A stretch of DNA of 64,000 nt from Panopea generosa (taxonomy: Eukaryota; Mollusca; Bivalvia; Adapedonta; Hiatellidae), in NCBI GenBank assembly GCA_029582155.1, contig CM055907.1:28323932-28387931 (forward strand), read 5' to 3'. The translations under genes and the position numbers were made by a program. Shown piece after piece: positions 1 to 11,535 of the stretch. Positions within the stretch are counted from its first letter, which is position 1, and each line of letters begins with the position of its first letter. The notes under the pieces were generated by a model that saw only the letters and a program-made list of their open reading frames with translations, was not told the DNA's origin and did not search any database.

Positions 1-1035
1 TGAGACCAGCTCGGTCTTACAAGTATTGCCGATTACTTGAGGAAGGATGGAGATTTTACTCCGCCCATACGGACATGACAACTCTGTAATGATAACCTAG
101 CTGAAAGACGGACCTGTCAGGTCTGTGGTGGTCACATAATGTGTACATGTTGTGGCCTGGAGCTAAATATAGTCTAAGTATTTATGATCGAAAGTTAAAA
201 GAACACGTTTCACAATCGATGTAAAATAATGTGTTTAAACTGAGATGGATGTATGTTCGTACACGTTTTGATTTAAAAGAAAATTAAAATTTCAATTCCA
301 TTCTCTCTGATCCTGAATTTTACAATATTGGCGACGAGTCGTTGAAATTTCGAAAGTTATATTGAACATATTTCGGCTGGGAAATCCATCATTTTGGAGC
401 GTCCGTCCGTCAGTGATTTTATTATATAAAAATTTACGTGTATTTGAATGTATTTCTTCATTCATATTAAAGGAAGTTTAGCAGAATTTTTCAAAATTGA
501 CTAAACACATAATTTCAAATATACCATGGCTTTATCTATTCACTGTCCCCGTCTTACCAAGGATATCATTTAAAACATGCCAAAATAATATAAAGAAAAG
601 TAATTATTTGAACCCGCCTATGTTAGAATAAAATAAATTTCCTGTTTTAAATTGATTCAAGTGAAAAGCGATGTGAAGGTCGTCAATCAGTATTTAACTG
701 CTATCTATTTTTAAAATAGGGCTTTCGTTTCAAGTTATCCACTCTAATTAAAATATTTGTTTTGTCCCATTTTGATGGATTTTATATACCAAACCATTCG
801 GATTATATGTTTTATGATAATAAAATGCTTTGTATCCATTTGAAATAATTTTTTAAGACATGTATAAAGTGTATTCCTGATATACTGCCTTTAACACCAA
901 CATTAATTTACATCGTAATTTCAAATTTATTGATAAATGTTATTTCAATACTAGCGTGAATCATTATCATTATTTGTATATAACTAAACTATACGATCAT
1001 CTACCAGATGTCGAAGGGCTTAGTAAAACGATAGG
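1..1035. other. AT-rich stretch without a recognised gene
   Basis: No open frame with protein-like content is seen. The first ~60 bases (GAGACCAGCTCGGTC and onward) faintly resemble the fourth tRNA-headed repeat family seen at 1395-1540 and 44800-44975, but too weakly to call. Confidence 0.5.
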
Positions 1036-1325
1036 GTGGTTTGTTTGTTTGAATATAAAGCGTCATGTTTGTGCTATCGATGGCTAATAAACGATCAGAT
1101 GACCACTATATTCTTGGATCCGGAAAAGTTAACCAGTACTCGAGCACGCCCATCTCCTCAAGTAACTGATAACCTTTCCACTTAGTAAGTGGTGAAAGAC
1201 GTTCGTTAGTCGCAATTTCGTATATCAAGCATCACGGAGACTGTTGCTTGGCGGGGATTCTAACTTACGATTCTTGGATTGATAGCCAGACACGATTCCA
1301 ACTCAGGTAGCCGGACCCAACATGA
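1036..1325 (-). repeat. tRNA-derived SINE, family 1 (diverged)
   Basis: Read on the minus strand, it has a tRNA-like head at the right end (around 1255-1322), a body with CTCGAGTACTGGTTAAC, and a 3' end near TGACGC with a CAAA-type tail. The same layout recurs at 15487-16300, 22613-22866, 29870-30066, 36585-36871, 48135-48400 and 55105-55280. This copy is diverged, and its A and B boxes have substitutions. It is a non-autonomous retroposon with no coding capacity. Confidence 0.75.
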
Positions 1326-1394
1326 TAGGTTGATAAGATACGCGTGTATAACACCCGTTTTCATTCATTCTTGGACATCCACTCGAAATCATCT

Positions 1395-1540
1395 GTGAAC
1401 GTGTGATCACTTACCTTTCACGGTCTCATCACTCGGGTCGTTGGCTCGAGCCTCAACTCGGTCTACACCGTTATTTGAGAAAGTGTACCCGTTTCTTGCG
1501 GGAGGACGGTGGTTCCACTCTTCTTTCACCTCCAGAACTA
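1395..1540 (+). repeat. Fragment of tRNA-headed repeat, family 4
   Basis: A B-box-like GGCTCGAGCC is followed by CTCGGTCTACACCG, TTTGAGAAAGTGTA and GGACGGTGGTT. The same order of motifs is found on the minus strand at 44800-44975, and in shorter form at 15240-15335 and 43530-43610. It is probably an old SINE fragment. The 61-codon minus-strand open frame across it has no recognisable content. Confidence 0.5.
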
Positions 1541-4500
1541 AATGGAATATACTTAGTTGCAAAAGAAAGCGTGTACTGAGAGTTTTGTTCAATTAGTTCT
1601 ATGAATTCTACAATAAATACATGTATGTCATGTATGGTTTCAACAGTTTCGTCAATCTAGTGCGAAAGTCACTTGTAAATGTAGAATAATATATCTGTGC
1701 TAGAAATAGAATAAAAATTATTTAAAATTTAGAACTGCACCGTACTGTTTTGCAACTGACATATATACATCTTCTCCTCTCCTGAAGCAATGAACAAGGA
1801 AAAAAGGGAATCAAAACATTTTACAGCTATAACAGCCTGTTACGGTTTGCTATTGCTTATACAGCCAGTTGAGGTCTGTTACAGTGTGTTATGGTCAATA
1901 CAGCCTGTTGTGGTCTGGCTATTACAGCCTGTTGTGATCTGTTACGGCCTGTTTTGGTCAATACAGCCTGTTTTGGTATTTACGCCTGTTATGGTCAATA
2001 CAGCCAGTTGTGGTTCTTACAGTCTCTTATGGCTAATACAGCCTGTTGTGGTCTGTAACGGTCAGTTTGGTCAATACAGTCTGTCGTGGTTTTTACGGCC
2101 TGTTATGGCTAATACAGCCTGTTGTGGTCTGTTACGGCCTGTTATGGTCAATGCAGCCTGTTGTGAACTGTTATAGCTTATAAAGCCGGTTGTGGTCTGT
2201 AATGGCCTATTATGGTCAAAACAGCCTGTTGTGGTCTATTATGGCGTGTTATAGCTCATACAGTCTGGTGTGGTCTGTTATGGCCTGTTATGGCTAATAC
2301 AGCCTGTTGTGGATTGTTTTGGCCTGTTATAGCTCAAACAGCCTGTTGTGATCTGTTATTGCCTGTTACAGACAATGCAACCTGTTTTGGTTTCTAAAGG
2401 CCTGTTATTGCTAATACAACCTGTTGTGATCTGTTATGGTCAATACAGCCTCTTGTGGTCTGTTATGGTCTGTTATGCCTTATACAGCATGTAATGGCCT
2501 GTAACGGTCTGTCTTGTTATGGTTAATACAGCCTGTTGTGATCTGTTATGGCCTGTTATGGTCTGTCATTGCTAATACAACTTGCTGTGATCTGTTATAG
2601 TCTGTTTTGGCCGGTTATGGCTCGTTATGTCTAATACAGTCTGTTGTGATCTGTTATGGTCTGTTTTTGTCTGTTATGGTTAATACAGCCTGTTGTGATC
2701 TGTTATGGCCTGTTTTTGTCTGTCATGGCTTATACAGCCTGCTGTGATCTGTTATGGTCTGTTTTTGTCTGTTATGGTTAATACAGCCTGTTGTGATCTG
2801 TTATGGCCTGTTTTATTCTGTCATGGCTTATACAGCCTGCTGTGATCTGTTATGGCCTCTTTTGACATGTTCCGGCTAATATAGCCTGTTGTAATCTGTT
2901 ATGATCTGTCTTTGTCTGTTATGGCTAATACAACCTGTTGTGGTCTGTTATGGCTAATACAGTATGTTGTAATCTGTTATGGCCTGTTTTTGTCTGTTAT
3001 GGCTAATACAATCTGTTGTGATTTGTTATGGCCTGTTTTGACCTGTTATGGCTGATAGAGCCTGTAGAGGCCTGTTATGGCTTGTTATGGCTAATGTAGC
3101 CTGTTGTGATCTGTTATAGCTAATACAACCTGTAATGGCCGTTATAGCTAAAACAACCTGTTGTGATCTGTTACGGCATGTTGTGATCTGTTATAGCTAA
3201 AACAACCTGTTGTGATCTGTTATGGCCCGTTATAGCTAAAACAATCTGTTGTGATCTGTTACGGCATGTTCTGGTCAATGCAGTCTGTTGTGATTTTTTG
3301 TTATGGCTTATACAGCCTGTTGTGGTTAGTTATGGCTTTTTATGTCTAATACAGCCTGTTGTGGCCTGTTACGGCCTGTTATGGCTAAAAGAACCTGTTG
3401 TGGTTTGTTATGGCTTGTTATGGCTAATATATCCTGTTATGGTCTGTTATGGCTGTTATAGTTAATACAACCTGTTGTGATCTGTTACGGCCTGTTATAG
3501 CTAATACAGCCTGTTGTGGTCTGTTACAGCCTGTTATGAACAATGCAGCCTGCTGTGGTCTGTTACGGCCTGTTATAGATAATACAACCTGTTGTGATCT
3601 GTTACGACCTGTTATGGCCAATACAGCCTGTTGTGGTCTGTTACAGCCTGATATGGACAATGCAGCCTGCTGTGGTCTGTTACGGCCTGTTATAAATAAT
3701 ACAATTTGTTGCTGTCTGTTATGGTCTGTTATACTAATACAGCCTGTTGTGGTCTGTTGTGACCTATTATGGTCTGTTATGGCGGGTTATGACTTATAAA
3801 ACATGTTATGGTCTATTACGGTCTGTTATGGCTAATACAGCCTGTTGTGGTCTGTTACGGCCTGTTGTAGCCAATATAGTCATTTGTTGTCTGTTATAGC
3901 CTGTTATGACTAGTACTGCTTTTTGTGATATGTTATGGTTTGTTATGGCTAATACAACCTGTTATGGTCTGTTACGGCCTGTTGTGACCAATACAGCCTG
4001 TTGTTATCTGTTATAGTCTGTTATGGCTAATATTGTCTTTTGTGGTCTGTATTGTTTGTTATGGCTAATACAGCATGTTGTGATCTGTCATAGCCAGTTT
4101 GTATGTCATGGCTAATACAGCTTGCTGTGATCTGTTATGGCCTGTTTTTTACCTGTTCTGGCTAATACAGCCTTTTGTGATCTGTTTTGGCCTGTTTTTG
4201 TCTTTTATGGCTAATACAGCCTGTTGTGATCAGTTATGGTCGATTTTTGTCTGTTATGGCTAATACAGCCTGTTGTGGTCTCTTATGGCTAATACAGCCT
4301 GTTGTGATCTGTTATGGCCTGTATTTGACTGTTATGGCTAATAAAGTCTGTTGAGATCTGTTATGGTCTGTAATGGCTTGTTATGGCCAATACAGCCTGT
4401 TGTGGTCTGTTACAGCCTGTTATGGACAATGCAGCCTGCTGTGGTCTGTTACGGCTTGTTATGGCTAATACAGCCTGCTATGATATGTTATGGTCTGTTT

Positions 4501-4762
4501 TGACCTGTTATGGCTAATACAGCCTGTTGTGGTCTGTTATGGCTTGTTATGGCTAGCACAGCCTGCTGTGATCTGTTATGGTCTGTTTTGACCTGTTATG
4601 GCTATTACAGCCAGTTGTGGTTTGTTATGGCTTGTTTTACCTATTATGGCTAATACAGCCTGTTGTGATCTGTTATGGTCTGTTATGGCTAATACAGACT
4701 ATTGTGTTATGTTATGGGCTGTTTTGACCTGTTATGGCTTATACAGCCTGCTCTGATCTATT

Positions 4763-6232
4763 ATGGTCTGTTTTGACCTGTTATGGCTAATACAGCCTGT
4801 TGTGGTCTGTTATGGCCTGTTTTGACCTGTTATGGCTAATACAGCCTGTTTTTATATGTTGTGGCCTGTTTTGACCTGATATAACTAATACAGCCTGTTG
4901 TGATCTGCTGTGGCCTGTTTTGACCTGTTATGGCTAATACAGCCTGTTTTTATATGTTGTGGCCTGTTTTGACCTGATATAGCTAATACAGCCTGTTGTG
5001 ATCTGTTGTGGCATGTTTATGTATGTTATGGCTAATACAGCCTGTTGTGATCTGTTGTGGCATGTTTATGTCTGTTATGGCTAATACAGTCTGTTGTGAT
5101 CTGTTGTGGCATGTTTATGTCTGTTATGGCTAATGCAGTCTGTTGTGATCTGTTGTGGCATGTTTATGTCTGTTATGGCTAATACAGTCTGTTGTGATCT
5201 GTTGTGGCATGTTTATGTCTGTTATGGCTAATGCAGTCTGTTGTGATCTGTTGTGGCATGTTTATGTCTGTTATGGCTAATGCAGTCTGTTGTGATCTGT
5301 TGTGGCATGTTTATGTCTGTTATGGCTAATGCAGTCTGTTGTGATCTGTTGTGGCATGTTTATGTCTGTTATGGCTAATACAGTCTGTTGTGATCTGTTG
5401 TGGCATGTTTATGTCTGTTATGGCTAATACAGCCTGCTGTGATCGGTTATGGCCTGTCTTTGTCTGTTATGGCTAATACAGCCTGTTGTGATCTGTTATG
5501 GTCTGTTTTGACCTGTTATGGCTAATACAGCCTGTTGTGGTCTGTTATGGCCTGTTTTGACCTGTTATGGCTAATACAGCCTGTTTTTATATGTTGTGGC
5601 CTGTTTTGACCTGATATAACTAATACAGCCTGTTGTGATCTGTTGTGGCCTGTTTTGACCTGTTATGGCTAATACAGCCTGTTTTTATATGTTGTGGCCT
5701 GTTTTGACCTGATATAGCTAATACAGCCTGTTGTGATCTGTTGTGGCATGTTTATGTATGTTATGGCTAATACAGCCTGTTGTGATCTGTTGTGGCATGT
5801 TTATGTCTGTTATGGCTAATACAGTCTGTTGTGATCTGTTGTGGCATGTTTATGTCTGTTATGGCTAATGCAGTCTGTTGTGATCTGTTGTGGCATGTTT
5901 ATGTCTGTTATGGCTAATACAGTCTGTTGTGATCTGTTGTGGCATGTTTATGTCTGTTATGGCTAATGCAGTCTGTTGTGATCTGTTGTGGCATGTTTAT
6001 GTCTGTTATGGCTAATGCAGTCTGTTGTGATCTGTTGTGGCATGTTTATGTCTGTTATGGCTAATGCAGTCTGTTGTGATCTGTTGTGGCATGTTTATGT
6101 CTGTTATGGCTAATACAGTCTGTTGTGATCTGTTGTGGCATGTTTATGTCTGTTATGGCTAATACAGCCTGCTGTGATCGGTTATGACCTGTCTTTGTCT
6201 GTTATGGCTAATACAGCCTGTTGTGATCTGTT
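4763..6232. repeat. Tandem 735-bp higher-order duplication inside the 39-bp array
   Basis: Two adjacent copies, about 4763-5497 and 5498-6232, match in their whole internal order: the TTTTTATATG units, then one GCATGTTTATGTATG unit (5011 and 5746), a run of GCATGTTTATGTCTG units, then the GATCGGTTATG unit (5441 and 6176). Both landmarks give an offset of exactly 735 bp. Few substitutions separate the copies, so the duplication is much younger than the surrounding array. Confidence 0.9.
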
Positions 6233-9200
6233 ATGGTCTGTTTTGACCTGCTCTGCTAATACAGCATGTTGTAGTCTGTTATGGCTTGTTATGGCTAATG
6301 TAACCTGCTGTGATCTGTTATGGCCCGTTATAGCTAAAACCTGTTGTGATATGTTACGGCATGTTATGGTCAATGCAACCTGTTGTGGTCTGTCATGACC
6401 TGTTATAGCCAACACAGACTGTTGTGGTCTGTTATTGCTAATACAGCCTGTTGTGGTCTGTTGTGGCCTGTTACAGATTATACAGCCTGTTGTGGTTTTA
6501 TTATGGCCAGTTATGGCTTATAATTCCTGTTGTGGTCTGTTACGGCCTGTAAAAGCTAATGCATCCTGTTGTGGTCTGTTACGGCCTGTTATGGCTAATG
6601 CATCCTGCTGTGGTCTGTAACGGCCTGTTATGGCTTATACAGCATGGTTTGGTCTGTTACGGCCTGTTATAGCTAATGCATCCTGTTGTGGTCTGTTAGG
6701 TACTGTTGTAGCTTATACAGCCGGTTGTGGTCTGTTACTGGCTGTTAGAGCTAATGCATATGTTGTGGTCTATTATGGCCAGTTATTGATAATATAGCCT
6801 GTTGTGATCTGTTACTGACTGTTATGGCTAATACAGCCAGTTGTGGTCTGTTACGGCCTGTTATAGCTTATACATCCTGTTGTGGTCTGTTACGGCCTGT
6901 TATGGCTAATGTATCCTGTTGTGGTCTGTTACGGCCTGTTATGGTTAATACAGCATGGTGTGTTCTGTCACGGCCTGTTATAGCTAATGCATCCTGTTGT
7001 GGTCTGTAAGGAACTGTTATAGCTTATACAGCCGGTTGTGGTCTGTTACTGGCTGTTAGAGCTAATGCATTTGTTGTTTTCTATTATGGCCAGTTATGGA
7101 TAATATAGCCTGTTGTGATCTGTTAGGGACTGTTATGGCTAATACAGGCTGTTGTGATCTGTTACGTCCTGTTAGAGCTAATGCAGTCTGTTGTGGACTA
7201 TTATGGCCAGTTATGGATAATACAGCCTGTTGTTATCTGTTACGGACTTTTATGGCTAATACAGCCTGTTGTGGTATGTTAAGGACTGTTAGAGCTAATG
7301 CAGTCTGTTGTGGTCTGTTCAGGCCTGTTATTGCTAATACAGCCTGTTGTGGTCTGTTATGGCCTGTTATAAATAATACAGCCTGTTGTGGTCTGTTATA
7401 GCAAATACAGACTGTTTTGGTCAGTTATTGCTAATACAACCTGTTGTGATCTGTTACGACCTGTTACGGTCAATACAAATGGTTGTGGTCTTTACGACCT
7501 GTTATGGACTGTTATGACCTGTTATGGTTTATACATCCTGTTGTGGTCTGTTACGACCTGTTATGGCTAATACAGCCTGCTGTGGTCTGTTACGGCCTGT
7601 TATAGCTTATGCATCATGTTGTGCTCTGTTGTTGCCTGTTGTTGTCTCTTACGTTTTGCTATTGTTAATACAGCCTGTTGTGGTCTGTTATTGCTGTTTA
7701 TGGCTAATGCAGCCTGTTTTTGTTTGGTATGGACTGTTTTAGCTAATACCGCCTATTGTGGTCTGTTATGGACTGTTTTAGCAAAAACAGCCTGTTGTAG
7801 TCCGTTATGGCCTGCTACAGCTAATACTGCCTGTTGTGGTCTGTTATGGTCTGTTATAACTAATACAGCCTGTTGTGGTCTGTTATGGACTGTGTTAGCT
7901 AATATAGCCTGGTGTGGTCCGTTATGGTCTGTTACTGCGAATACAGTCTGTTTGTGTACTATTACAGCCTGTTATAGCTAATACAGCCTGTTGTAGTCTG
8001 TTATGGCCTGTTATTGTCAATACAGCCAGCTGTGGTCTGTTATGGCCGGTTATAGCCAATACAACATGTTTTGATCTGTTATAGCCTGTTATAGTCAATA
8101 CAGCCTATTGAGATCTGTGACGGCCTGTTATGAACAAAACAGCCTGCTGTCACTTGTTACGGCATGTTATGGTCAATGCAACCTGTTGTGATCTGTTATG
8201 GCCTATTTTAGCTAACACAGACTGTTGTGATCTGTTAAGGACTGTTATAGCTAATACAACCTGTTTTGGTCTGTTTTTGGCCCGTTATGATCTGTAATGG
8301 ACTGTTTTGGCTTATACAGCCTGTTGTGGTCTGTTATGGCTTGTTATGTCTAATACAGCCTGTTGTTGCCTGTTACGGCCTGTTATGTAAAATACAACCT
8401 GTTGTGGTCTGTTACGGCCTGTTATGGCAAATACAACCTGTTGTGGTTTGTTATGGCTTTTTATGGCTAATACAACCTGTTGTGATCTGTTACGGCCTGT
8501 TATGGCTAATACAGCCTGTTGTGGTCTGTTACGGCCTGTTATAGATAATACAGCTTGGTGCTGTCTGTTATGGCCTGTCATGGCCAATGCAGCCTGTTGT
8601 TGTTGTCTGTTACGGCCTGTTATAGCTAATACAGCCTGTTGTGGTCTTTTATGACATGTTATGGCCATTACTGCCTGTTGTGGTCTGTTATGGCTTGTTA
8701 CGGCTAATACAGCCTGCTAAGGTCTGTTGCGGCCTGCTGTGGCTAATACACTTTCGCGTGATCTATCTGGCCTGATATTGTTAATACAGCCTGTTATGGC
8801 ATGTTATGGCTAATACAGCCTGTTGTTGTCTGTTACGGCCTGTTATGGCAAATACAGCCTGCTGTGGTCTGTTACGGCCTGTTATGGCCAATACAGCCTA
8901 TTTTGGTCTGTTATGACTTGTTACGACTTATACAGCCTGTGGTGGTCAATTGCGGCCTGTTATGGCTAATCCACCTTCGTGTGATCTGTTACGGTCTGTT
9001 GTTATTAATACAGCCTATTGTGTTCTGTTACGGGCTGTTGTCATTAATACAGTCTATTGTGTTCTGTTACGGGCTGTTGTTATTAATACAGTCTATTGTG
9101 TTCTGTTACGGGCTGTTGTTATCAATACAGCCTATTGTGTTCTGTTACGGGCTGTTATTATTTATACAGTCTATTTTGTTCTGTTACGGGCTGTTATAGC

Positions 9201-9289
9201 CAATACAGCCTGTCGTGGTCTGTTATGGCCAATACAGCCTATTGTGGTCTGTTACGGACTATTATGACCAATACAGCCTTTTGTGGTCT

Positions 9290-10496
9290 GTTATGACTTG
9301 TTATAGCTAATACAACCCGTTACTACGGCTTGTTATGGCTCATACAGCCTGTTGTGGTCTGTTATGACTTGTTATAGCTAATACAACCCGTTACTACGGC
9401 TTGTTATGGCTCATACAGCCTGTTTTGTTCTGTTATGACTTGTTATAGCTAATACAACCCGTTACTACGGCTTGTTGTGGCTCATACAGCCTGTTGTGTT
9501 CTGTTATGACTTGTTATAGCTAATACAACCCGTTACTACGGCTTGTTGTGGCTCATACAGCCTGTTGTGTTCTGTTATGACTTGTTATAGCTAATACAAC
9601 CCGTTACTACGGCTTGCTGTGGCTCATACAGCCTGTTGAGGTCTGTTATGACTTGTTATAGCTAATACAACCCGTTACTACGGCTTGCTGTGGCTCATAC
9701 AGCATGTTGTGGTCTGTTATGACTTGTTATAGCTAATACAACCCGTTACTACGGCTTGCTGTGGCTCATACAGCCTGTTGTGTTCTGTTATGACTTGTTA
9801 TAGCTAATACAACCCGTTACTACGGCTTGTTATGGCTCATACAGCCTGTTGTGGTCTGTTATGACTTGTTATAGCTAATACAACCCGTTACTACGGCTTT
9901 TTATGGCTCATACAGCCTGTTGTGTTCTGTTATGACTTGTTATAGCTAATACAACCCGTTACTACGGCTTGTTATGGCTCATACACCCTGTTGTGTTCTG
10001 TTATGACTTGTTATAGCTAATACAACCCGTTACTACGGCTTGTTATGGCTCATACAGCCTGTTGTGTTCTGTAATGACTTGTTATAGCTAATATAACCCG
10101 TTACTACGGCTTGCTGTGGCTCATACAGCCTGTTGTGTTCTGTTATGACTTGTTATAGCTAATACAACCCGTTACTACGGCTTGCTATGGCTCATACACC
10201 TTGTTGTGTTCTGTTATGACTTGTTATAGCTAATACAACCCGTTACTACGGCTTGCTGTGGCTCATACAGCCTGTTGTGGTCTGTTATGACTTGTTATAG
10301 CTAATACAACCCGTTACTACGGCTTGCTGTGGCTCATACAGCATGTTGTGGTCTGTTATGACTTGTTATAGCTAATACAACCCGTTACTACGGCTTGTTA
10401 TGGCTCATACAGCCTGTTGTGTTCTGTTATGACTTGTTATAGCTAAAACAACCCGTTACTACGGCTTGTTATGGCTCATACAGCCTGTTGTGTTCT
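9290..10496. repeat. 71-bp homogenised sub-array, 17 copies
   Basis: Starting at GTTATGACTT (9290), a 71-bp unit repeats 17 times to 10496. It contains ATACAACCCGTTACTACGGC followed by TTGTTATGGCTCATACAGCC. It is built from two shortened 39-bp-type units. Copies differ by only a few bases, mainly TTGTTATGG/TTGCTGTGG and GTGGT/GTGTT, which indicates recent amplification at the right edge of the array. Confidence 0.93.
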
Positions 10497-10500
10497 GTTA

Positions 10501-11020
10501 CGTCCTTTCAAGGCTAATACATCCTGTTCTTATTTCTGTTTTGGCCTTCTATGCCTTCAACAACATATAGTGACCAAATCCGACCTATATCACCTATTTC
10601 AGTTTGTATTTAGTCACAAATTGAATCTGTAAACACCAGTTTCTTTACCTTTGCGTTACAGTAATCTGACATGTTAAAATAAATATAGACCTATTTAGTA
10701 TAGTTTGTATCGATATTTACACGGGTAATCGATTTTGATAAAATATCACAAGTTGATTATTTCATAGTATTAAAACTAGTAATTATCTGCTGAGATAATT
10801 TGTTATGGAAATTTAGCGAAAGAAAATCGTACAGTAGTGAAAATATGTTTAAAAATCATAGTATAAATAGCCCTTCTATCAGAAATGGATTTTATTATTC
10901 GTATGTTGTGTACAGTATAGACTCTCATTTGCTTCAAAAATTATGTTAAGATATTGTTTAATTTGAAGCTTCTTTCTAATAGGTTAACGAGTCATCGCTC
11001 GTGACCCCTCCATAACTTCT
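10501..11020. other. Non-repetitive spacer between two satellites
   Basis: About 0.5 kb of AT-rich sequence. I see no gene, RNA or repeat motif in it. Confidence 0.6.
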
Positions 11021-11460
11021 CTTACAGTATGCCACCGTTGATATAATTAACTCTTACTTATGTACAGTAAGACACCGTTGAAATAATTTACTCTTACTTA
11101 TGTACAGTATGACACCGTTGATATAATTTACTCTTACTTATGTACAGTATGACACCGTTGATATAATTTACTCTTACTTATGTACGGTATGCAACCGTTG
11201 ATATAATTTACTCTTACTTATGTACAGTATGACACAGTTGAAATAATTTACTCTTACTTATGTACAGTATGACACCGTTGAAATAATATACTCTTACTTA
11301 TGTACAGTATGACACCGTTGATATAATTTACTCTTACTTATGTACAGTATGACACCGTTGAAATAATTTGCTCTTACTTATGTACAGTATGACACCGTTG
11401 ATATAATTAACTCTTACTTATGTACGGTATGCCACCGTTGATATAATTTACTCTTACTTA
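11021..11460. repeat. 40-bp satellite, 11 copies
   Basis: The unit contains CAGTATGACACCGTTGATAT followed by AATTTACTCTTACTTATGTA. Its period is exactly 40 bp and it occurs 11 times. The first copies are slightly diverged. The unit is homologous to the first 40 bp of the 99-bp satellite that follows. Confidence 0.93.
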
Positions 11461-11535
11461 TATCTTGTACTAGATAAACATAACAAACCATTGTAAGGTG
11501 TTAGCGCATCACTGGTTTTGACTTTCGGCGTGTTT
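11461..11535. repeat. Junction block, diverged form of the 59-bp insert
   Basis: This 75-bp block (CTAGATAAACATAACAAACC, ATTGTAAGGTG, GCATCACTGG) lies between the last 40-bp unit and the first 99-bp unit. It resembles the 59-bp part of the 99-bp unit (ACTAGACAAACCATGGTATG). A similar diverged block ends the 99-bp array at about 15038-15095 (CTAGATAAAAGTTGCAAACC, GCATCACTGG). Confidence 0.7.

Larger units (their letters stand above)
1846..10500. repeat. Satellite array of ~39-bp units
   Basis: This is an 8.6-kb field of units of the form CTGTTATGGC, TAATACAGC, CTGTTGTGGT, CTGTTACGGC: one AATACAGC word plus three variants of a 10-mer CTGTTRYGGY. The unit is about 39 bp, with frequent gain or loss of 10-mers. 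Because 39 is a multiple of three, many 60-130-codon frames stay open on both strands by chance. These have no start context, no conserved protein and shift between frames, so no gene is called. Divergence is high on the left and low in the 71-bp block at the right end. Around 9000-9200 six near-identical 39-bp units carry CGGGCTGTT. Confidence 0.95.

Noticed and set aside
1790-9296. Many 60-130-codon open frames on both strands (for example 1790-2176 and 8801-9199)
   Set aside because: They lie in 39-bp repeats whose length is divisible by three; the peptides are simple repeats and shift with the array. Not genes.
4763-10496. Regular repeats that might suggest a CRISPR array
   Set aside because: Repeats are contiguous with no unique spacers and the setting is eukaryotic.
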